This document shows positions 27,898 to 38,156 of a stretch of DNA of 64,000 bases, in pieces. The notes under the pieces were generated by a model. It saw only the letters and a program-made list of their open reading frames with translations, made no database searches and was not told the origin of the DNA. This DNA is from Nitrospira sp. (GTDB lineage Bacteria; Nitrospirota; Nitrospiria; Nitrospirales; Nitrospiraceae). The stretch lies in assembly GCA_005116835.1 (NCBI GenBank), contig SWDM01000018.1:1-64000 (forward strand). Reading direction: 5' to 3'. Position 1 is the stretch's first letter. Every line of letters starts with the position of its first letter. The position numbers and the translations under genes are program-made.

Positions 27898-29116
27898 CGC
27901 GACGCAATGCCGTCGCGAGGTCTCCGGAAAGCGGAAACTCCCGCTCGTACACAACAAACTGATAGGGATCGTTCCCCGTCAGCCCATATTTCGTCTGCAA
28001 CATCTCATGTTGCTTGTCAGTGAGGATGTGATACTGCACCCGCGTCTTTACTTTCAAGCCCTCCGCATGAGCCGGAAGTTGGTACGCAAACTGGTATTCC
28101 CGGCTGGCCAAGGGTAACAGACGGTTATCATACAACTCGACGATGGCCGGCTGCCACATGATCCAACGCCCCATCGTTGTGGTTTGTTGATCGAGCACCA
28201 ACCCCTGCCGATCTTCCACGGAAAACTCCACCGTAAAATATCGATCGGGATCGCCGGTCGGTATCTTATGGCCGGCTCCTGCGTTGATCAACGTGAGCGT
28301 AAATCCGACTCGATCGCCCGGCTTTGGCGAAGTATTATCGGCCCTGACTTGTATTCCCACCGCCCGCTTGACCATATCTGGGTCATGCCCACCGCGCCAG
28401 AGGTGCTTGCGTCCACGACGGATCGGGCTATTGGTCGCAACCGGTCGGTCGACTTCGGGCATGTGACAGCTCTGACAAATGAAGCCCCGTTCCTGCATGA
28501 AAAACTTGCCTTCGTATTCCGCGTAAGTCCCACAAGGTCCCACGTTATAAAACTGGGCCGGCCCGGACACGACATTGTGACAGCGATAGCAGACCTGCGC
28601 CGTCCTAAAGTTCGGATCGAACTTGGTCGGGTGCGGCGCAGCCGAATCGTCGAACGGTCCGTAGATGACTCCGTCCCTCACATGGCAGACCGCGCAGGTC
28701 ACAGATTCCTTTTGATACTCCGGATCGTACTGTGGATTCGGTTCTTGAACCGCCTTCTCCACCCGCCCTCGCGGAATCTCTTTCACCAGGGTCGGCTGTT
28801 GGTTCTCTAGCGGAGTGTGGCAGTTCAAACAGACCCAGACATTCTTGTCCTTTTTCCAATAGGCCTGAAAGAATGGGTCCTCATAGGCATGGGCATGGAT
28901 ACTCGTTTTCCATTCGTCATAGATCTCGCGATGGCATTCCCCGCAAGATTCGGCCTTCAGGCTCGTCAGACCCTCCGGAACCTTTTGAAAGGGAATCGCA
29001 CGGGCATAATCCGACCGCAACCCAAAAATCACGACCGGTTTGATCTCGGTGTAATACACATACACGAGCACACCGGCCAGGATACAACCGATTAGAACTT
29101 TGACAGAGGTTTTCAT
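27827..29116 (-). CDS. Five-haem cytochrome c
   Basis: 429 residues with an N-terminal membrane anchor ([16 protein letters not shown]) and five CxxCH haem c sites at about 58, 96, 141, 176 and 214. The haem domain resembles the cytochrome c554/NrfB-like multihaem fold ([20 protein letters not shown]). The C-terminal 180 residues form a beta-rich domain ([19 protein letters not shown]) as in related periplasmic cytochromes. It is anchored in the inner membrane facing the periplasm and probably carries electrons. Its ATG overlaps the deacetylase-like stop by four bases. The last 20 or so residues come from the heptamer array and are unlikely to matter. The two cytochromes at 53-56 kb are relatives. 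Confidence 0.92.
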   Translation of the reverse strand: MKTSVKVLIGCILAGVLVYVYYTEIKPVVIFGLRSDYARAIPFQKVPEGLTSLKAESCGECHREIYDEWKTSIHAHAYEDPFFQAYWKKDKNVWVCLNCHTPLENQQPTLVKEIPRGRVEKAVQEPNPQYDPEYQKESVTCAVCHVRDGVIYGPFDDSAAPHPTKFDPNFRTAQVCYRCHNVVSGPAQFYNVGPCGTYAEYEGKFFMQERGFICQSCHMPEVDRPVATNSPIRRGRKHLWRGGHDPDMVKRAVGIQVRADNTSPKPGDRVGFTLTLINAGAGHKIPTGDPDRYFTVEFSVEDRQGLVLDQQTTTMGRWIMWQPAIVELYDNRLLPLASREYQFAYQLPAHAEGLKVKTRVQYHILTDKQHEMLQTKYGLTGNDPYQFVVYEREFPLSGDLATALRRESLQQTAVSRQSEETSCPLKAEG

Positions 29117-30057
29117 GACGCCAGAAGCGCCTGAAGGTGGCGATCCACCGAACCGGCCAACGCCGTCAGATTGTATCCGCCTTCGAGCGAGGAGAGTATG
29201 CGTCCTCCCGCATGGCGCTTGGCAATGCCTGCCACGATGCCTGTGAGGTCGGCGTAGCCCTCTTCCGTCAACCCCATACTCGCAAGCGGATCGTCTTTGT
29301 GCGCATCGAAGCCGGCTGAGATGATCACGAATTCCGGTTTGAAATCATCGGCTGCCGGCGCCAACGACTTCAGAAAGACGGAACGATACTCCTCATCTCC
29401 CTCACCCGCCTCCATCGGCACATTGATCGTGAACCCCTCACCGGCTCCTTTACCTCGTTCCGTCGCACGGCCTGTGCCGGGATAGTGCGGATACTGGTGC
29501 GTACTAAAGAACAGCACCGAAGGATCGTCCTCAAAACTGTGCTGCGTGCCGTTGCCATGATGCACATCCCAATCGACAATCAACACACGCGTGAGGCCAT
29601 ACTTCTTTTGCGCATAGCGCGCGGCAATCGCCACATTATTGAAGAGGCAAAACCCCATCGCGCGCCCCGCTTCAGCATGATGCCCCGGCGGCCTCACCGC
29701 ACAGAATACATGGTCCACTTGCTTGTTCATGATTGCATCGACTGCGGCCAATGCCCCGCCGGCTGCCAAATAGGCGGCAGTCAATGAACCGGGAGACATC
29801 GAGGTGTCGGGATCGAGCGACAGGCGCCCGCTTGCCGGCGCGTTAGCCTTCAGCATCGAAAGATATGCAGGCTGGTGAACCTGCGTAATCCATTCGTCCT
29901 CCGCCTCTCGCGGCGCAATCATCGTCAGTCGAGCCGCCGTACCACTCTGTCCCAACTGCTGCATGATGGCGCGCAGCCGATTGGGCGACTCAGGATGCCC
30001 GGCCCCCATATCGTGGTCGAGATAGCGAGGATCATAGACGAGTCCGGTTTTCCCCAT
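29113..30057 (-). CDS. Histone deacetylase-like (AcuC/HDAC superfamily) enzyme
   Basis: 314 residues from the ATG at 30057. Catalytic features are complete: [11 protein letters not shown] (metal-binding Asp and His), [11 protein letters not shown] with the His pair, [10 protein letters not shown] with the second metal Asp, and LEGGYN near the end. The family removes acetyl or other acyl groups from lysines, polyamines or acetoin-related substrates; the bacterial substrate is not set. A frame extension to 30324 runs through a heptamer repeat and is rejected. It is translationally coupled to the five-haem cytochrome, a pairing that is hard to explain. Confidence 0.92.
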   Translation of the reverse strand: MGKTGLVYDPRYLDHDMGAGHPESPNRLRAIMQQLGQSGTAARLTMIAPREAEDEWITQVHQPAYLSMLKANAPASGRLSLDPDTSMSPGSLTAAYLAAGGALAAVDAIMNKQVDHVFCAVRPPGHHAEAGRAMGFCLFNNVAIAARYAQKKYGLTRVLIVDWDVHHGNGTQHSFEDDPSVLFFSTHQYPHYPGTGRATERGKGAGEGFTINVPMEAGEGDEEYRSVFLKSLAPAADDFKPEFVIISAGFDAHKDDPLASMGLTEEGYADLTGIVAGIAKRHAGGRILSSLEGGYNLTALAGSVDRHLQALLAS

Positions 30058-30067
30058 GACATAAGCC

Positions 30068-30095
30068 GTGAAACGTGAGACGTAAAAGGTGAACT
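30068..30095. repeat. 7-bp periodic array, single-armed (GTGAAAC type)
   Basis: Four degenerate heptamers (GTGAAAC, GTGAGAC and variants) 11 bases upstream of the deacetylase start. The units are the complement of those at 31380-31414. This is the one clear array at a 5' rather than a 3' end. Confidence 0.65.
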
Positions 30096-30189
30096 GTATC
30101 GCTAGAGATGGTTTTAGATTAGCATGCAGGAATCGGCATAGACAACGAGCGCTCGTCGCTGCTATCGTCAGGCATATCTGGAGGAATAC

Positions 30190-30507
30190 ATGGCAAATCG
30201 CCGCATCGAACCGCTCAAAAAAGTTCTGGCAATTGATCCAAACGACGAGGTGGCTTGGTTCGGTCTCGGGAAGGCCTATATGGAAGATGCAAACTTTGAA
30301 GAAGCGGCCAAGGCCCTTCAGCAATGCGTCACGGTCAAACCCACCTACTCAGCCGCCTACTATGCCTGGGCTCAATCGCTGCACAAGTTGAATCGACTCG
30401 ACGAATGCAGAACCGTCTGCGCCACCGGCATCGACGTCTCCACCAAAAACGGCGACGCGATGGTCACGAAGAATTTTGAGATGCTCAGAAGCTCGCTGCC
30501 TGCCTAA
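30190..30507 (+). CDS. Small tetratricopeptide-repeat protein
   Basis: 105 residues with about two and a half TPR units ([20 protein letters not shown], then [20 protein letters not shown]). A strong GGAGG site precedes the ATG. No signal peptide, so it acts in the cytoplasm as a protein-binding scaffold. It is divergent from the deacetylase gene, with no operon partner. Confidence 0.85.
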   Translation: MANRRIEPLKKVLAIDPNDEVAWFGLGKAYMEDANFEEAAKALQQCVTVKPTYSAAYYAWAQSLHKLNRLDECRTVCATGIDVSTKNGDAMVTKNFEMLRSSLPA

Positions 30508-30590
30508 AAAGAGAGTGTGCGCGCCCTGCTGAGCCGATCTCACAAATTTGTCTGTCACCGAATAGAATGAAGGAAACGGTACTCAGAAGC

Positions 30591-31018
30591 TCACCTTGTT
30601 GACGATGCACCGTTCCACTCTGCGAGAAGCGCCACGTGGCCTTTGCGTGTGGCTCGCTTTACATACGCCTTGTCTGCCGTGAGATAGAGCCCTTTTGTTC
30701 TAATGGCCAAAACATGGTAGGCCGAATCATAGAACGTCACACCCTTCACAGCGGCCATGTGTTCCAACACGGCGAGGGCATAGTCCGCCTTTAAAGGAAC
30801 CTCCTCGAAATCATAGGCCAGCAGCGCGCTCATGAGTTCCATCGCCATTGCTGGCTTCTTCAGTCCCAACACGTTTCCGACTTCATAGCGCCAGAGAATC
30901 GGAAGGCTGATCTCAACTCGATCGGCAAGACTGCGTCTTGAAACCGAAGCGCTTGAGCCTAACCTGGCTCGCTCTCTTTTTCCAGTACCCACTTGAGAAT
31001 AACGGACGCATCCGGCAC
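30591..31018 (-). pseudogene. VapC-like PIN-domain toxin, disrupted
   Basis: From a GTG at 31018 the frame reads PDASVILKWVLEKESEPG, the first acidic motif of a PIN ribonuclease, then meets TAG. The family sequence resumes as AQALRFQDAVL and then shifts by one base into LADRVEISLPILWRYEVGNV and the rest of the PIN domain (VTFYDSAYHVLAIR, YLTADKAYVKRA), ending at 30591. One stop and one missing G in a GG pair break it. VapC toxins cut tRNA or rRNA. It lies 5 bases after the antitoxin gene, so the pair was once a VapBC module. A sequencing error could explain the shift but less easily the stop. Confidence 0.75.
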
Positions 31019-31023
31019 GACAA

Positions 31024-31257
31024 TTATTGGTCTGCTCGTGCCCGGTCGCGTCTCACCGCAGCCGTGATCTCTTCTCCACTCAGCGTTGCGCTACGTTTTC
31101 TCAACCTGCGAATTGCTTCCGTTGCATGCTGCCGCTTTCGGCTGAGTAATTCCTTTCGAAGCGCTTCATTGAGCACCTGGCTGCGACGCCGAGGAGGAAC
31201 GAGACGAAACAGTTCTTCACGAACTTTCTCATCGATTGAGACATTCAGCTTGACCAT
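31024..31257 (-). CDS. VapB-like antitoxin, ribbon-helix-helix type
   Basis: 77 residues. The N-terminus (VKLNVSIDEKVREELFRLV) has the strand-helix pattern of ribbon-helix-helix DNA-binding antitoxins, and the charged C-terminus would bind the toxin. A GAGGGAGAAAGTT site precedes the ATG. It is upstream of the disrupted PIN toxin gene, in the order usual for vapBC. It would repress its own promoter. With the toxin broken it may be a relic on the way to loss. Confidence 0.78.
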   Translation of the reverse strand: MVKLNVSIDEKVREELFRLVPPRRRSQVLNEALRKELLSRKRQHATEAIRRLRKRSATLSGEEITAAVRRDRARADQ

Positions 31258-31379
31258 AACTTTCTCCCTCTACATTTCCCGACGACGCCTACACGTCAAA
31301 GCGGTACGCCTAGTTTTTGATCCCAGTCAAGACGCATATAAGATCCATCTGCTAAGCCATCCGCCCCACTGCTCCTCTC

Positions 31380-31414
31380 GTTTCACGTTTAACGTTTAAC
31401 CTTTCACGTTTCAC
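31380..31414. repeat. 7-bp periodic array, single-armed (GTTTCAC type)
   Basis: Five perfectly phased heptamers of the GTTTCAC/GTTTAAC type, ending 7 bases before the stop of the minus-strand gene at 31421, that is, directly downstream of it. Confidence 0.75.
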
Positions 31415-31420
31415 GATTTT

Positions 31421-31759
31421 CTAAACCGGCTCCGCCCCTTTATCATCGTCATCATCATCTGATGAAAGACCAAGAGCTTCCGGCTGGCGCTTGGCGACTT
31501 CCTCGTACACTTCGTCGAGCCAGCGGCTTGCGCAGCCAAGGATCTCTCTGACCAACGGCTCAGTATGGCCTGTACGCTTGATCGTCCACCGGCAGACATA
31601 TTCCAGCAACACGTCCCGCTCGAACCGCTCCGACGATTGCGTGGCCAGCGACGCCATTTCGCCGAGCCCTGTCGTAAGAATTTCAGCCACCATGTCTCGC
31701 CCATAGGATGTGCGGGCGGTGACATATTGGACTGCCCGGTTGAGTTCTTGGTCCGTCAT
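31421..31759 (-). CDS. Small conserved-looking helical protein
   Basis: 112 residues, ATG preceded by GGGAGACATC. It is helical (LNRAVQYVTARTSYGRDMV, VREILGCASRWLDEVYEEV) and ends in an unusual run of six aspartates. No signal peptide, membrane segment or known family. The gene stands alone between the vapBC relic and the M3 peptidase gene. Confidence 0.65.
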   Translation of the reverse strand: MTDQELNRAVQYVTARTSYGRDMVAEILTTGLGEMASLATQSSERFERDVLLEYVCRWTIKRTGHTEPLVREILGCASRWLDEVYEEVAKRQPEALGLSSDDDDDDKGAEPV

Positions 31760-31915
31760 GATGTCTCCCGTTCAACTGGGAGCATCATACCGAGAATGCC
31801 ACCGCAGATGGAAGATTCCCTGTCATCTCAACCAATGAAAAACTCTGCGGCCTCGACAGCGAGAATGATATGATCGTGGCCGATACGCCCAGCCTGCATA
31901 ATACATGAGGACAAA

Positions 31916-33757
31916 ATGAAGGGGACCAGACCTATGCCTGTGAAGACCAGTCGCCCTACTGTGACGAAACACAAGACCCCATCCCCCAAGCGACAGAAAC
32001 TCGCCTATTCCGAGCGCTGGGACCTCTCGCATTTGGCAGAGAAGCCGGTTCAGAATTTCGAGACCCTGCTGAGAGAGATCGAGGCCAAGGTGGCGCAATT
32101 TGAATCTGTGCGGGCCCAGCTCAGCCCGACCATGGAAACATCGGTTTTCCACCCGCTGTTAACCCTGAGTGAAGACATCGCGGCTGCTGCCTCCAAGATC
32201 GGCGCCTATGCCTACCTCTGGTTCTCCGAAAACACGAAAGACCTCGCCGCTCGTTCATTCAAAACCAAGGTCGAGGAACGGCTCACATCGCTCCAGAACC
32301 GGCTAGTCTTTTTCGACCTTTGGTGGCAGGGCGTCGACGGGAACAATGCCGGACGGCTGATGGCCGGAACAGGCACGCTCCGCTATCACCTCGAAACCAT
32401 TCGCCGGTTTCAACCCCACACACTGTCTGAACCGGAAGAGAAGATCGTCAACATCAAGAACATCACGGGTCGCAGCGCAGTCCAGTCACTGTATGACATC
32501 GTGACGAACGCCTTCACGTTTACCCTCACCGTCAACGGTAAACGAAAAACGATGACACGAGAGGAACTGACGTCCTATCTCCGCCATGCGAGCGGTCGAA
32601 TGCGGGAAGCCGCCTATCGAGAGCTGTACCGTGTTTACGCCGATCAACACGATATGCTGGGCGAAATCTACAAGACCCTGGTCAACGACTGGAAGTCTGA
32701 AAATCTCCAACTGCGCCGCTTCGCCTCCCCGATTGCCACCCGCAACCTCGGCAACGACATTCCAGATGAGGCTGTGGCATCGTTGTTGAGGGTCTGTCAG
32801 AAAAATTCAGGCATTTTCCAGGACTATTTCCGTATCAAGGCTCGCCTCTGCAAGATCAAGCCGATGAGCCGCTACCACATCTATGCGCCACATCGCACGG
32901 CGCAGAAATCCTATCGTTATCAGGATGCCGTCCGAATGGTACTGGAAGCCTATCGTGGATTCTCTCCGCAGTTAGCCGATCTGGCGGAACGGGTCGTTCA
33001 TGAATGCCATGTCGATGCGCGCACGAGGCCAGGAAAGATCGGCGGCGCCTATTGTTATAGCGTGACCCCAGCCATGACCCCCTATGTGCTGCTGAACTTC
33101 ACCGGGGAGGCGCGCGATATCGCCACCATGGCCCATGAACTCGGCCATGCAGTGCACGGCATGTTAGCGGCGAAACATTCTATGTTTACCTTCCACTCCA
33201 CCCTCCCATTGGCAGAAACTGCGTCGGTGTTTGGGGAACGTATCCTGTCCGATGCCCTGATGAACCAGGAACGGGATAAGAAGGTGCGCCAGGCGCTCCT
33301 GCTCAACCAACTGGACGACATCTACGCCACGGTCCTTCGGCAAGCCTATTTCGTCCGATTCGAGAACCAGGCTCACGAAATGATTGCTCAAGGCGCAACC
33401 GTCAAAGACCTGGCCAAGACCTATCTGGCTGAGGTGCGGCAGCAGTTTGGCAAAGGGATCAAGGTTCCGGAGGAGTTTCAGTGGGAATGGCTGACCATCC
33501 CCCACATTTTTGCCAGCCCCTTCTATTGCTACGCCTACAGTTTCGGCAACTTATTAGTTCTGGCCCTCTACCGCATGTACCAAAAAGAAGGCGCTTCCTT
33601 CGTGCCCAAATACCTGGAGCTGTTGAGTGCCGGCGGGTCTGAGTCGCCACAGACCATTCTCGCCAAAGTCGGCGTGGACATGGCCTCTGAAGACTTTTGG
33701 CAGTCGGGGTTCGATACGATCCGCGAGATGGTGGAGCAGTTGGAGCAGACGCTGTAG
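31916..33757 (+). CDS. M3-family oligoendopeptidase (PepF-like)
   Basis: 613 residues with the zinc metallopeptidase motif HELGHAVHG (HExxH) at about 405 and the family's C-terminal PYEFAYCYGNL-like region (FASPFYCYAYSFGNLLVLAL). The long N-terminal helical part covers the active-site channel, as in PepF/thimet-type enzymes, which cut short peptides in the cytoplasm. Starts at 31916 (GAGGACAAA upstream) and 31934 (AGGGGA upstream) are both plausible. It is a single gene, convergent with the SNF2 helicase. Confidence 0.93.
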   Translation: MKGTRPMPVKTSRPTVTKHKTPSPKRQKLAYSERWDLSHLAEKPVQNFETLLREIEAKVAQFESVRAQLSPTMETSVFHPLLTLSEDIAAAASKIGAYAYLWFSENTKDLAARSFKTKVEERLTSLQNRLVFFDLWWQGVDGNNAGRLMAGTGTLRYHLETIRRFQPHTLSEPEEKIVNIKNITGRSAVQSLYDIVTNAFTFTLTVNGKRKTMTREELTSYLRHASGRMREAAYRELYRVYADQHDMLGEIYKTLVNDWKSENLQLRRFASPIATRNLGNDIPDEAVASLLRVCQKNSGIFQDYFRIKARLCKIKPMSRYHIYAPHRTAQKSYRYQDAVRMVLEAYRGFSPQLADLAERVVHECHVDARTRPGKIGGAYCYSVTPAMTPYVLLNFTGEARDIATMAHELGHAVHGMLAAKHSMFTFHSTLPLAETASVFGERILSDALMNQERDKKVRQALLLNQLDDIYATVLRQAYFVRFENQAHEMIAQGATVKDLAKTYLAEVRQQFGKGIKVPEEFQWEWLTIPHIFASPFYCYAYSFGNLLVLALYRMYQKEGASFVPKYLELLSAGGSESPQTILAKVGVDMASEDFWQSGFDTIREMVEQLEQTL

Positions 33758-33800
33758 CTCGACCTTCGACAGTGAGGGGAATGGATCGAGCGCGCGCGCC

Positions 33801-36800
33801 TTACTGAGCGCTCGGCGAGAGCAGATACTCGAAATCGGCTTTCGTCAAGACCCCCTGCCCGGAGCCGCGCACTGCGCCGGCCATGACTGCGTCGTATAGT
33901 TCGAGTTTCCGCTGTTTGAGCGCGATCATCTTTTCCTCAATGCTGTGGCGCATGAGTATCCGCACGATCGAGACGGTGCGCTGCTGCCCGATGCGGTGCG
34001 CGCGGTCCGACGCCTGGTTCTCTACCGCCGGATTCCACCAGGGATCCAGATGAAACACATAGCTCGCTTTGGTGAGATTCAACCCCTGCCCCCCCGCCTT
34101 GAGACTCAAGAGAAACACGCTCGCCTGTTCCCCGGTCTGAAACGCCGCCACGCGACCCTTACGCGCAAGGGCCGCGGTAGAACCGTCCAGCCGATGGTAG
34201 GGTATCTCATGCCGGACGCAAGACTCCTGCACAATGTCCAGAAAACTGGTGAACTGGGAAAAGACCAGAGCGCTGTGTCCCTCATCCAGCAAGACTTGCA
34301 GCCGCTCTATCAGGAAACTGATCTTGGGCGAGGACTCATCGGCTCGGTTCGTCAGAAGGCGAGGCGAAAGACAGACCTGGCGGAGTTTGAGAATGGCCGT
34401 CAATGCAATGAACTGCGCCTGGCCGGAGGTCTTCGTGCGGTAGGCCTCGTCGATCGTGGAACGAACTTGAGCAACCGTCTGCTGATAGAGCGCCTTTTGC
34501 CGATCGGTCAAGTCGAGGAACACCTCGCTCTCGATTTTCGGAGGCAAGTCATGGAGGATCTCAGCTTTGGTCCGCCGCAAGATGAAGGGCCTGGTCCGGT
34601 GAAGCAACCGATCCAGCGCGCGGCCCTCGACCCGCTTCAACTGCGGCTTGAACTTGTCATACTCCCCGAGTAGCCCCGGCATGCAGAGATCGATCACAGA
34701 AAAGTATTCACCGAGATGGTTCTCCAGCGGGGTACCGGTCAAGGCAAGCTTGAAGCGCCCTTGAAGCCGGCGGACTGCGCCGGTGGTGTCCGCCAGAATG
34801 TTCTTCACCGCCTGCGCTTCGTCGAACACGATGACATGAAACGCCATCCGCTCCAAGAGGTCGATGTCCCGGCGAACCAGCCCATACGTCGTAATGACGA
34901 CCTCACCATCCTGGGCATCGAGCGTTCGCTCGCTGCCGCTGTAGGCATGAACCTTCAAGCCTGGCGCAAACCGCGCAAGTTCCTGCTCCCAATTGAAGAG
35001 GAGGCTTGTCGGCACAACGATCAAATGAGGGCCCTTCACGCCCGACGACGTCTTGATGCGGCCTTCCTGAATCGCAGCCAAAAGGCAGATGGCCTGAATG
35101 GTCTTGCCTAGCCCCATGTCGTCAGCCAAGCAGGCGCCGAAGCGGTGATCGTAGAGAAACGCCAGCCAGGCATAGCCGTCTTGTTGATAGGGCCGAAGGG
35201 TTGCGCGCAACCCCTCCGGTAGAGGCTGCGCGGCGATCTTCGTAAATCCCATGAGCCGGGCGAGCAGGGCCTCGTCATCTGCGGGCAGTGAGACCACAAT
35301 GCCCTGTTCGCGCAACGCCAGCCAGTCGAGGATCTGGAGCCTCGGCACACGCACAATCTGCGTGGCGCCTCGTTCCGTCTTCGCCTCTCCGGTAAGTTCG
35401 AAAATGGCGCGTAGCTGTTCCAAAGTTTGGCTATCCAGAACCCGCAGACCGCCCTTGGCGTCGATCAGCCCTCCCTGCTGGAGCGCCGATCGCCATTCCG
35501 CTTCACTCAATGCCACACCGTCGCACCGGATCTCCGGACGGATCTCAAACCAGTCGATCCCAGCGCCTTGCAGATCGCCACGATCCACCTCGACAGAACA
35601 GTCCCATGTAGATGCCTTGAGGGGCTTATCCTCATACAGCAATTCGATCCCAGCGGTCATAAGCGTTTCCAAGAGAGCCGGTAATCGTTGGAACAGCCGC
35701 TGCGCGTCGATCGTCATCTCATCGCTGCGCCGCATACCGCGAAAGACGTCCGGGCCGAAGACCTCGAAGGGGATCCGATACAACAACACCTCGCGAGCTT
35801 TATCAACCGGCTGCAGCTCCCATCGCCCGACGCAAATCCGCAACCGAACATCGTGCCTGGCATAGCCCGATAGACTCCGTCTGAGCCACTGAGCCGCTTC
35901 CTCGCTGACAGCGCGGGACCAGTCCTCCATGTCGATGGCCGTCTTGATACGTTGGTCTCGCTCCTTGGCCTCACGCACAGAAAGCAGCCTGAACAACGTG
36001 TCGTAGAGCACAGCCTTTCGCTTCTTCGCGCGTAACGAGCTTGAAACCGCACGGCCTTGCTCCAATGCCAAGATGCACCCAAAGGTTGAGACGCTCGGAG
36101 CGAACCGGACATCTCCACGACGGCATTGCGCCTGCAATGTCCACGAGACGGACACAGAGTCCGCATCCTTGGACGGAGGCTTCAGGATCAGGGCGCACGA
36201 CGGGGCGATACCGGATGGATGAAGCGCAAGACGTTGAACCGACACGTCCTGTCCATCTATCTTCAGCATGAGATCGCCCAAGACCCGCTCGGCCTCTTTG
36301 GGTATCAACTCGACTTGCGCGGACTGGAACTCGTCCAGCGTCAGTGTAAACTCCGTATCCTGGTTCGCGCCTTGCAGTCGCCCATATCCGGCCTGGCCCG
36401 ACAACGGCACCGCGCGGAATCCTTCGTCGAGATCATCAGAGGAATCGAAGAACGGATGGACCTCCTTGAAACGTTGCCGCAAGGCACGGAACGAGTCCCA
36501 GCCTTGTTCGTCCTTCACATACAGAAACCGCCTGGCCCTCAAATCGGCCACAAACGTCCTGAAGCGCGCGATCCGCTCGAGTGGCACCCCATTGGCGAGG
36601 CAGACCGCCCGGACCCTGATTTTGTTTCCAACGAGGTCGATCTCCGTCTTGCTCCGGCACTTGACCGACTGGTCCCATTGGAGCGGGATAGATTCCTCGC
36701 CAACCATCAGCACGATCGGGCAAGGGCTCTCCTGTGACCTGAGATAGTGAAGCAACGGATCCTCCCCAAAGCCGGAAAACCAAGAGCCATTGAGGAGAGG

Positions 36801-37445
36801 AGCCAATTCGGGCGGAAGCGCGGAGACCCATCCCCCTGAAAGCGGCACGCCGTTCCGGTGGATGAGGAGCCGCGGATATATGTGTCGAACATCGATAACG
36901 ATTTCATAGACCGGTCCCTTGCGGGCAGATCCCTTCTGAAACGTTCCACTGGAAGCCACTTCTATCTTCCGGGCTGCCTCCGGACTGTGGCCGAGCAACT
37001 CGGCTCGAAGCGTAGGCAGCTTGGTTTCCTGCCACGCCGGCACGGTGAACGTCTCCGGTGAGAGGAGGTGTTTGGTCGTGAAGCAGGCGCACAGCACATG
37101 TTTGCAGAGCCCACCGGGATCCCAAGCTGGACAATCGCAGGAGGCCTCAAGGAACCCGTCGTCGAGAGCAAAGACGACGGAGTACAGCCTGGTCCCTTGC
37201 ACCTGCGCCGTTAGGGTCGTGTGATTGTGATTCCAGACATAGTGGTGAAGCCGCTGTTGTCGGTAATACTCGTATCCGCGGACGACGGCTTCCTTTGGCG
37301 CCATTGCGTACACATCGTTGGCGGGGATGGCGCCAAACGCGGCGAGGAGCGCAACCGATTCCGGAGTAGGGCTCACAGGAATACTTCCACTCCCGGAAAT
37401 GGAGCGGCCCCCTGGCTCAAGACCGGATGAAGCCTTTTTCCGCAT
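33801..37445 (-). CDS. SNF2-family helicase with SWIM zinc finger
   Basis: 1214 residues. A SWIM zinc finger lies near 105-125 (SCDCPAW then GLCKHVLCAC). A long middle region follows, and then the two RecA lobes of a Swi2/Snf2 ATPase: DDMGLGKTIQAI (Walker A), FDEAQAVKN (DEAQ box), LTGTPLENHLGEYFS, and in lobe two SLKAGGQGLNL and ASDRAHRIGQQRTV. Bacterial members (RapA/HepA relatives) move along double-stranded DNA and may free stalled RNA polymerase or repair forks. It is a single gene without close partners, and the start is the first in-frame ATG without a clear ribosome binding site. Confidence 0.93.
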   Translation of the reverse strand: MRKKASSGLEPGGRSISGSGSIPVSPTPESVALLAAFGAIPANDVYAMAPKEAVVRGYEYYRQQRLHHYVWNHNHTTLTAQVQGTRLYSVVFALDDGFLEASCDCPAWDPGGLCKHVLCACFTTKHLLSPETFTVPAWQETKLPTLRAELLGHSPEAARKIEVASSGTFQKGSARKGPVYEIVIDVRHIYPRLLIHRNGVPLSGGWVSALPPELAPLLNGSWFSGFGEDPLLHYLRSQESPCPIVLMVGEESIPLQWDQSVKCRSKTEIDLVGNKIRVRAVCLANGVPLERIARFRTFVADLRARRFLYVKDEQGWDSFRALRQRFKEVHPFFDSSDDLDEGFRAVPLSGQAGYGRLQGANQDTEFTLTLDEFQSAQVELIPKEAERVLGDLMLKIDGQDVSVQRLALHPSGIAPSCALILKPPSKDADSVSVSWTLQAQCRRGDVRFAPSVSTFGCILALEQGRAVSSSLRAKKRKAVLYDTLFRLLSVREAKERDQRIKTAIDMEDWSRAVSEEAAQWLRRSLSGYARHDVRLRICVGRWELQPVDKAREVLLYRIPFEVFGPDVFRGMRRSDEMTIDAQRLFQRLPALLETLMTAGIELLYEDKPLKASTWDCSVEVDRGDLQGAGIDWFEIRPEIRCDGVALSEAEWRSALQQGGLIDAKGGLRVLDSQTLEQLRAIFELTGEAKTERGATQIVRVPRLQILDWLALREQGIVVSLPADDEALLARLMGFTKIAAQPLPEGLRATLRPYQQDGYAWLAFLYDHRFGACLADDMGLGKTIQAICLLAAIQEGRIKTSSGVKGPHLIVVPTSLLFNWEQELARFAPGLKVHAYSGSERTLDAQDGEVVITTYGLVRRDIDLLERMAFHVIVFDEAQAVKNILADTTGAVRRLQGRFKLALTGTPLENHLGEYFSVIDLCMPGLLGEYDKFKPQLKRVEGRALDRLLHRTRPFILRRTKAEILHDLPPKIESEVFLDLTDRQKALYQQTVAQVRSTIDEAYRTKTSGQAQFIALTAILKLRQVCLSPRLLTNRADESSPKISFLIERLQVLLDEGHSALVFSQFTSFLDIVQESCVRHEIPYHRLDGSTAALARKGRVAAFQTGEQASVFLLSLKAGGQGLNLTKASYVFHLDPWWNPAVENQASDRAHRIGQQRTVSIVRILMRHSIEEKMIALKQRKLELYDAVMAGAVRGSGQGVLTKADFEYLLSPSAQ

Positions 37446-37478
37446 GGCGTATTACTATATGAGGGAGAAGGAAGAGTG

Positions 37479-38156
37479 CTACTTTATTGAACCAGCCTTG
37501 AATCTCACTGCGACTTCGGCCACACGTTTGCCCAACAATTTGGCGTCGGCCAACTCCTGGTTGTCGATGCCGGGGCTGTCCCCTTCCGTGGTGGCAGATG
37601 CGCCGAAGGCACCGCCCCCGCTGACAACAATCATTTGATTCCCCAGCATTGCGGCTAGGATCGTCAACATCGTGACTTCCTTCCCGCTCGATACCTGACC
37701 ACCGGTGGCAAAGGCCGCGCCGATCTTGTTCTTCATCTTAAAGTCGGGAAACACCCCGAACTTAAACTGCCAGTTATCGAAAAATGTTTTTACCTCGCCC
37801 GACATGTTCGACCAATAGACAGGCGAACCAACCACGACCGCATCAGCGGAAAATAAATCGTCCGCCGTCACTTTACCGACCCGTTTCAAGAGCACGTCCG
37901 CGCCTGGCACACTCTTTACCCCGTCAGCCACTGCTTCGGCCATACGCTCCGTATTGCCTGAGAGTGAATGATAGGTGACGAGCACCTTCACCGGTGGGGC
38001 CGGCTCGTCGGCTGACACCGCGCCGGAGCCCAGCGCCAGCAGAAGAGCGCTTAACAATAGAGAACCAAGAATACGGATTCGGGATATAGAGGCGAGGGGG
38101 GACCCGATCGACTCACAGGGAGAGGGAACTAGCACACACAATCGGCGCCGATTCAA
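37479..38156 (-). CDS. Exported flavodoxin/WrbA-like protein
   Basis: 225 residues: an N-terminal signal peptide (RILGSLLLSALLLALGSGAVSA) followed by a flavodoxin fold like that of NAD(P)H:quinone oxidoreductase WrbA: TYHSLSGNTERMAEAVADG (FMN phosphate loop), GSPVYWSNMSGEVKTFFDN, then ATGGQVSSGKE. Known WrbA enzymes are cytoplasmic; the signal peptide predicts a periplasmic form. The ATG overlaps the upstream zinc-ribbon gene's TGA by four bases, which supports this start. Its partner and electron donor are unknown. Confidence 0.85.
   Translation of the reverse strand: MNRRRLCVLVPSPCESIGSPLASISRIRILGSLLLSALLLALGSGAVSADEPAPPVKVLVTYHSLSGNTERMAEAVADGVKSVPGADVLLKRVGKVTADDLFSADAVVVGSPVYWSNMSGEVKTFFDNWQFKFGVFPDFKMKNKIGAAFATGGQVSSGKEVTMLTILAAMLGNQMIVVSGGGAFGASATTEGDSPGIDNQELADAKLLGKRVAEVAVRFKAGSIK

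Noticed and set aside
29113-30324. 403-residue version of the deacetylase
   Set aside because: The extra 89 residues cover the heptamer array and the divergent promoter region; the family starts at the ATG at 30057.
30591-30992. Intact PIN protein from an ATG at 30992
   Set aside because: That frame begins inside the domain with an unrelated N-terminus and lacks the first acidic motif, which is found in another frame just upstream.
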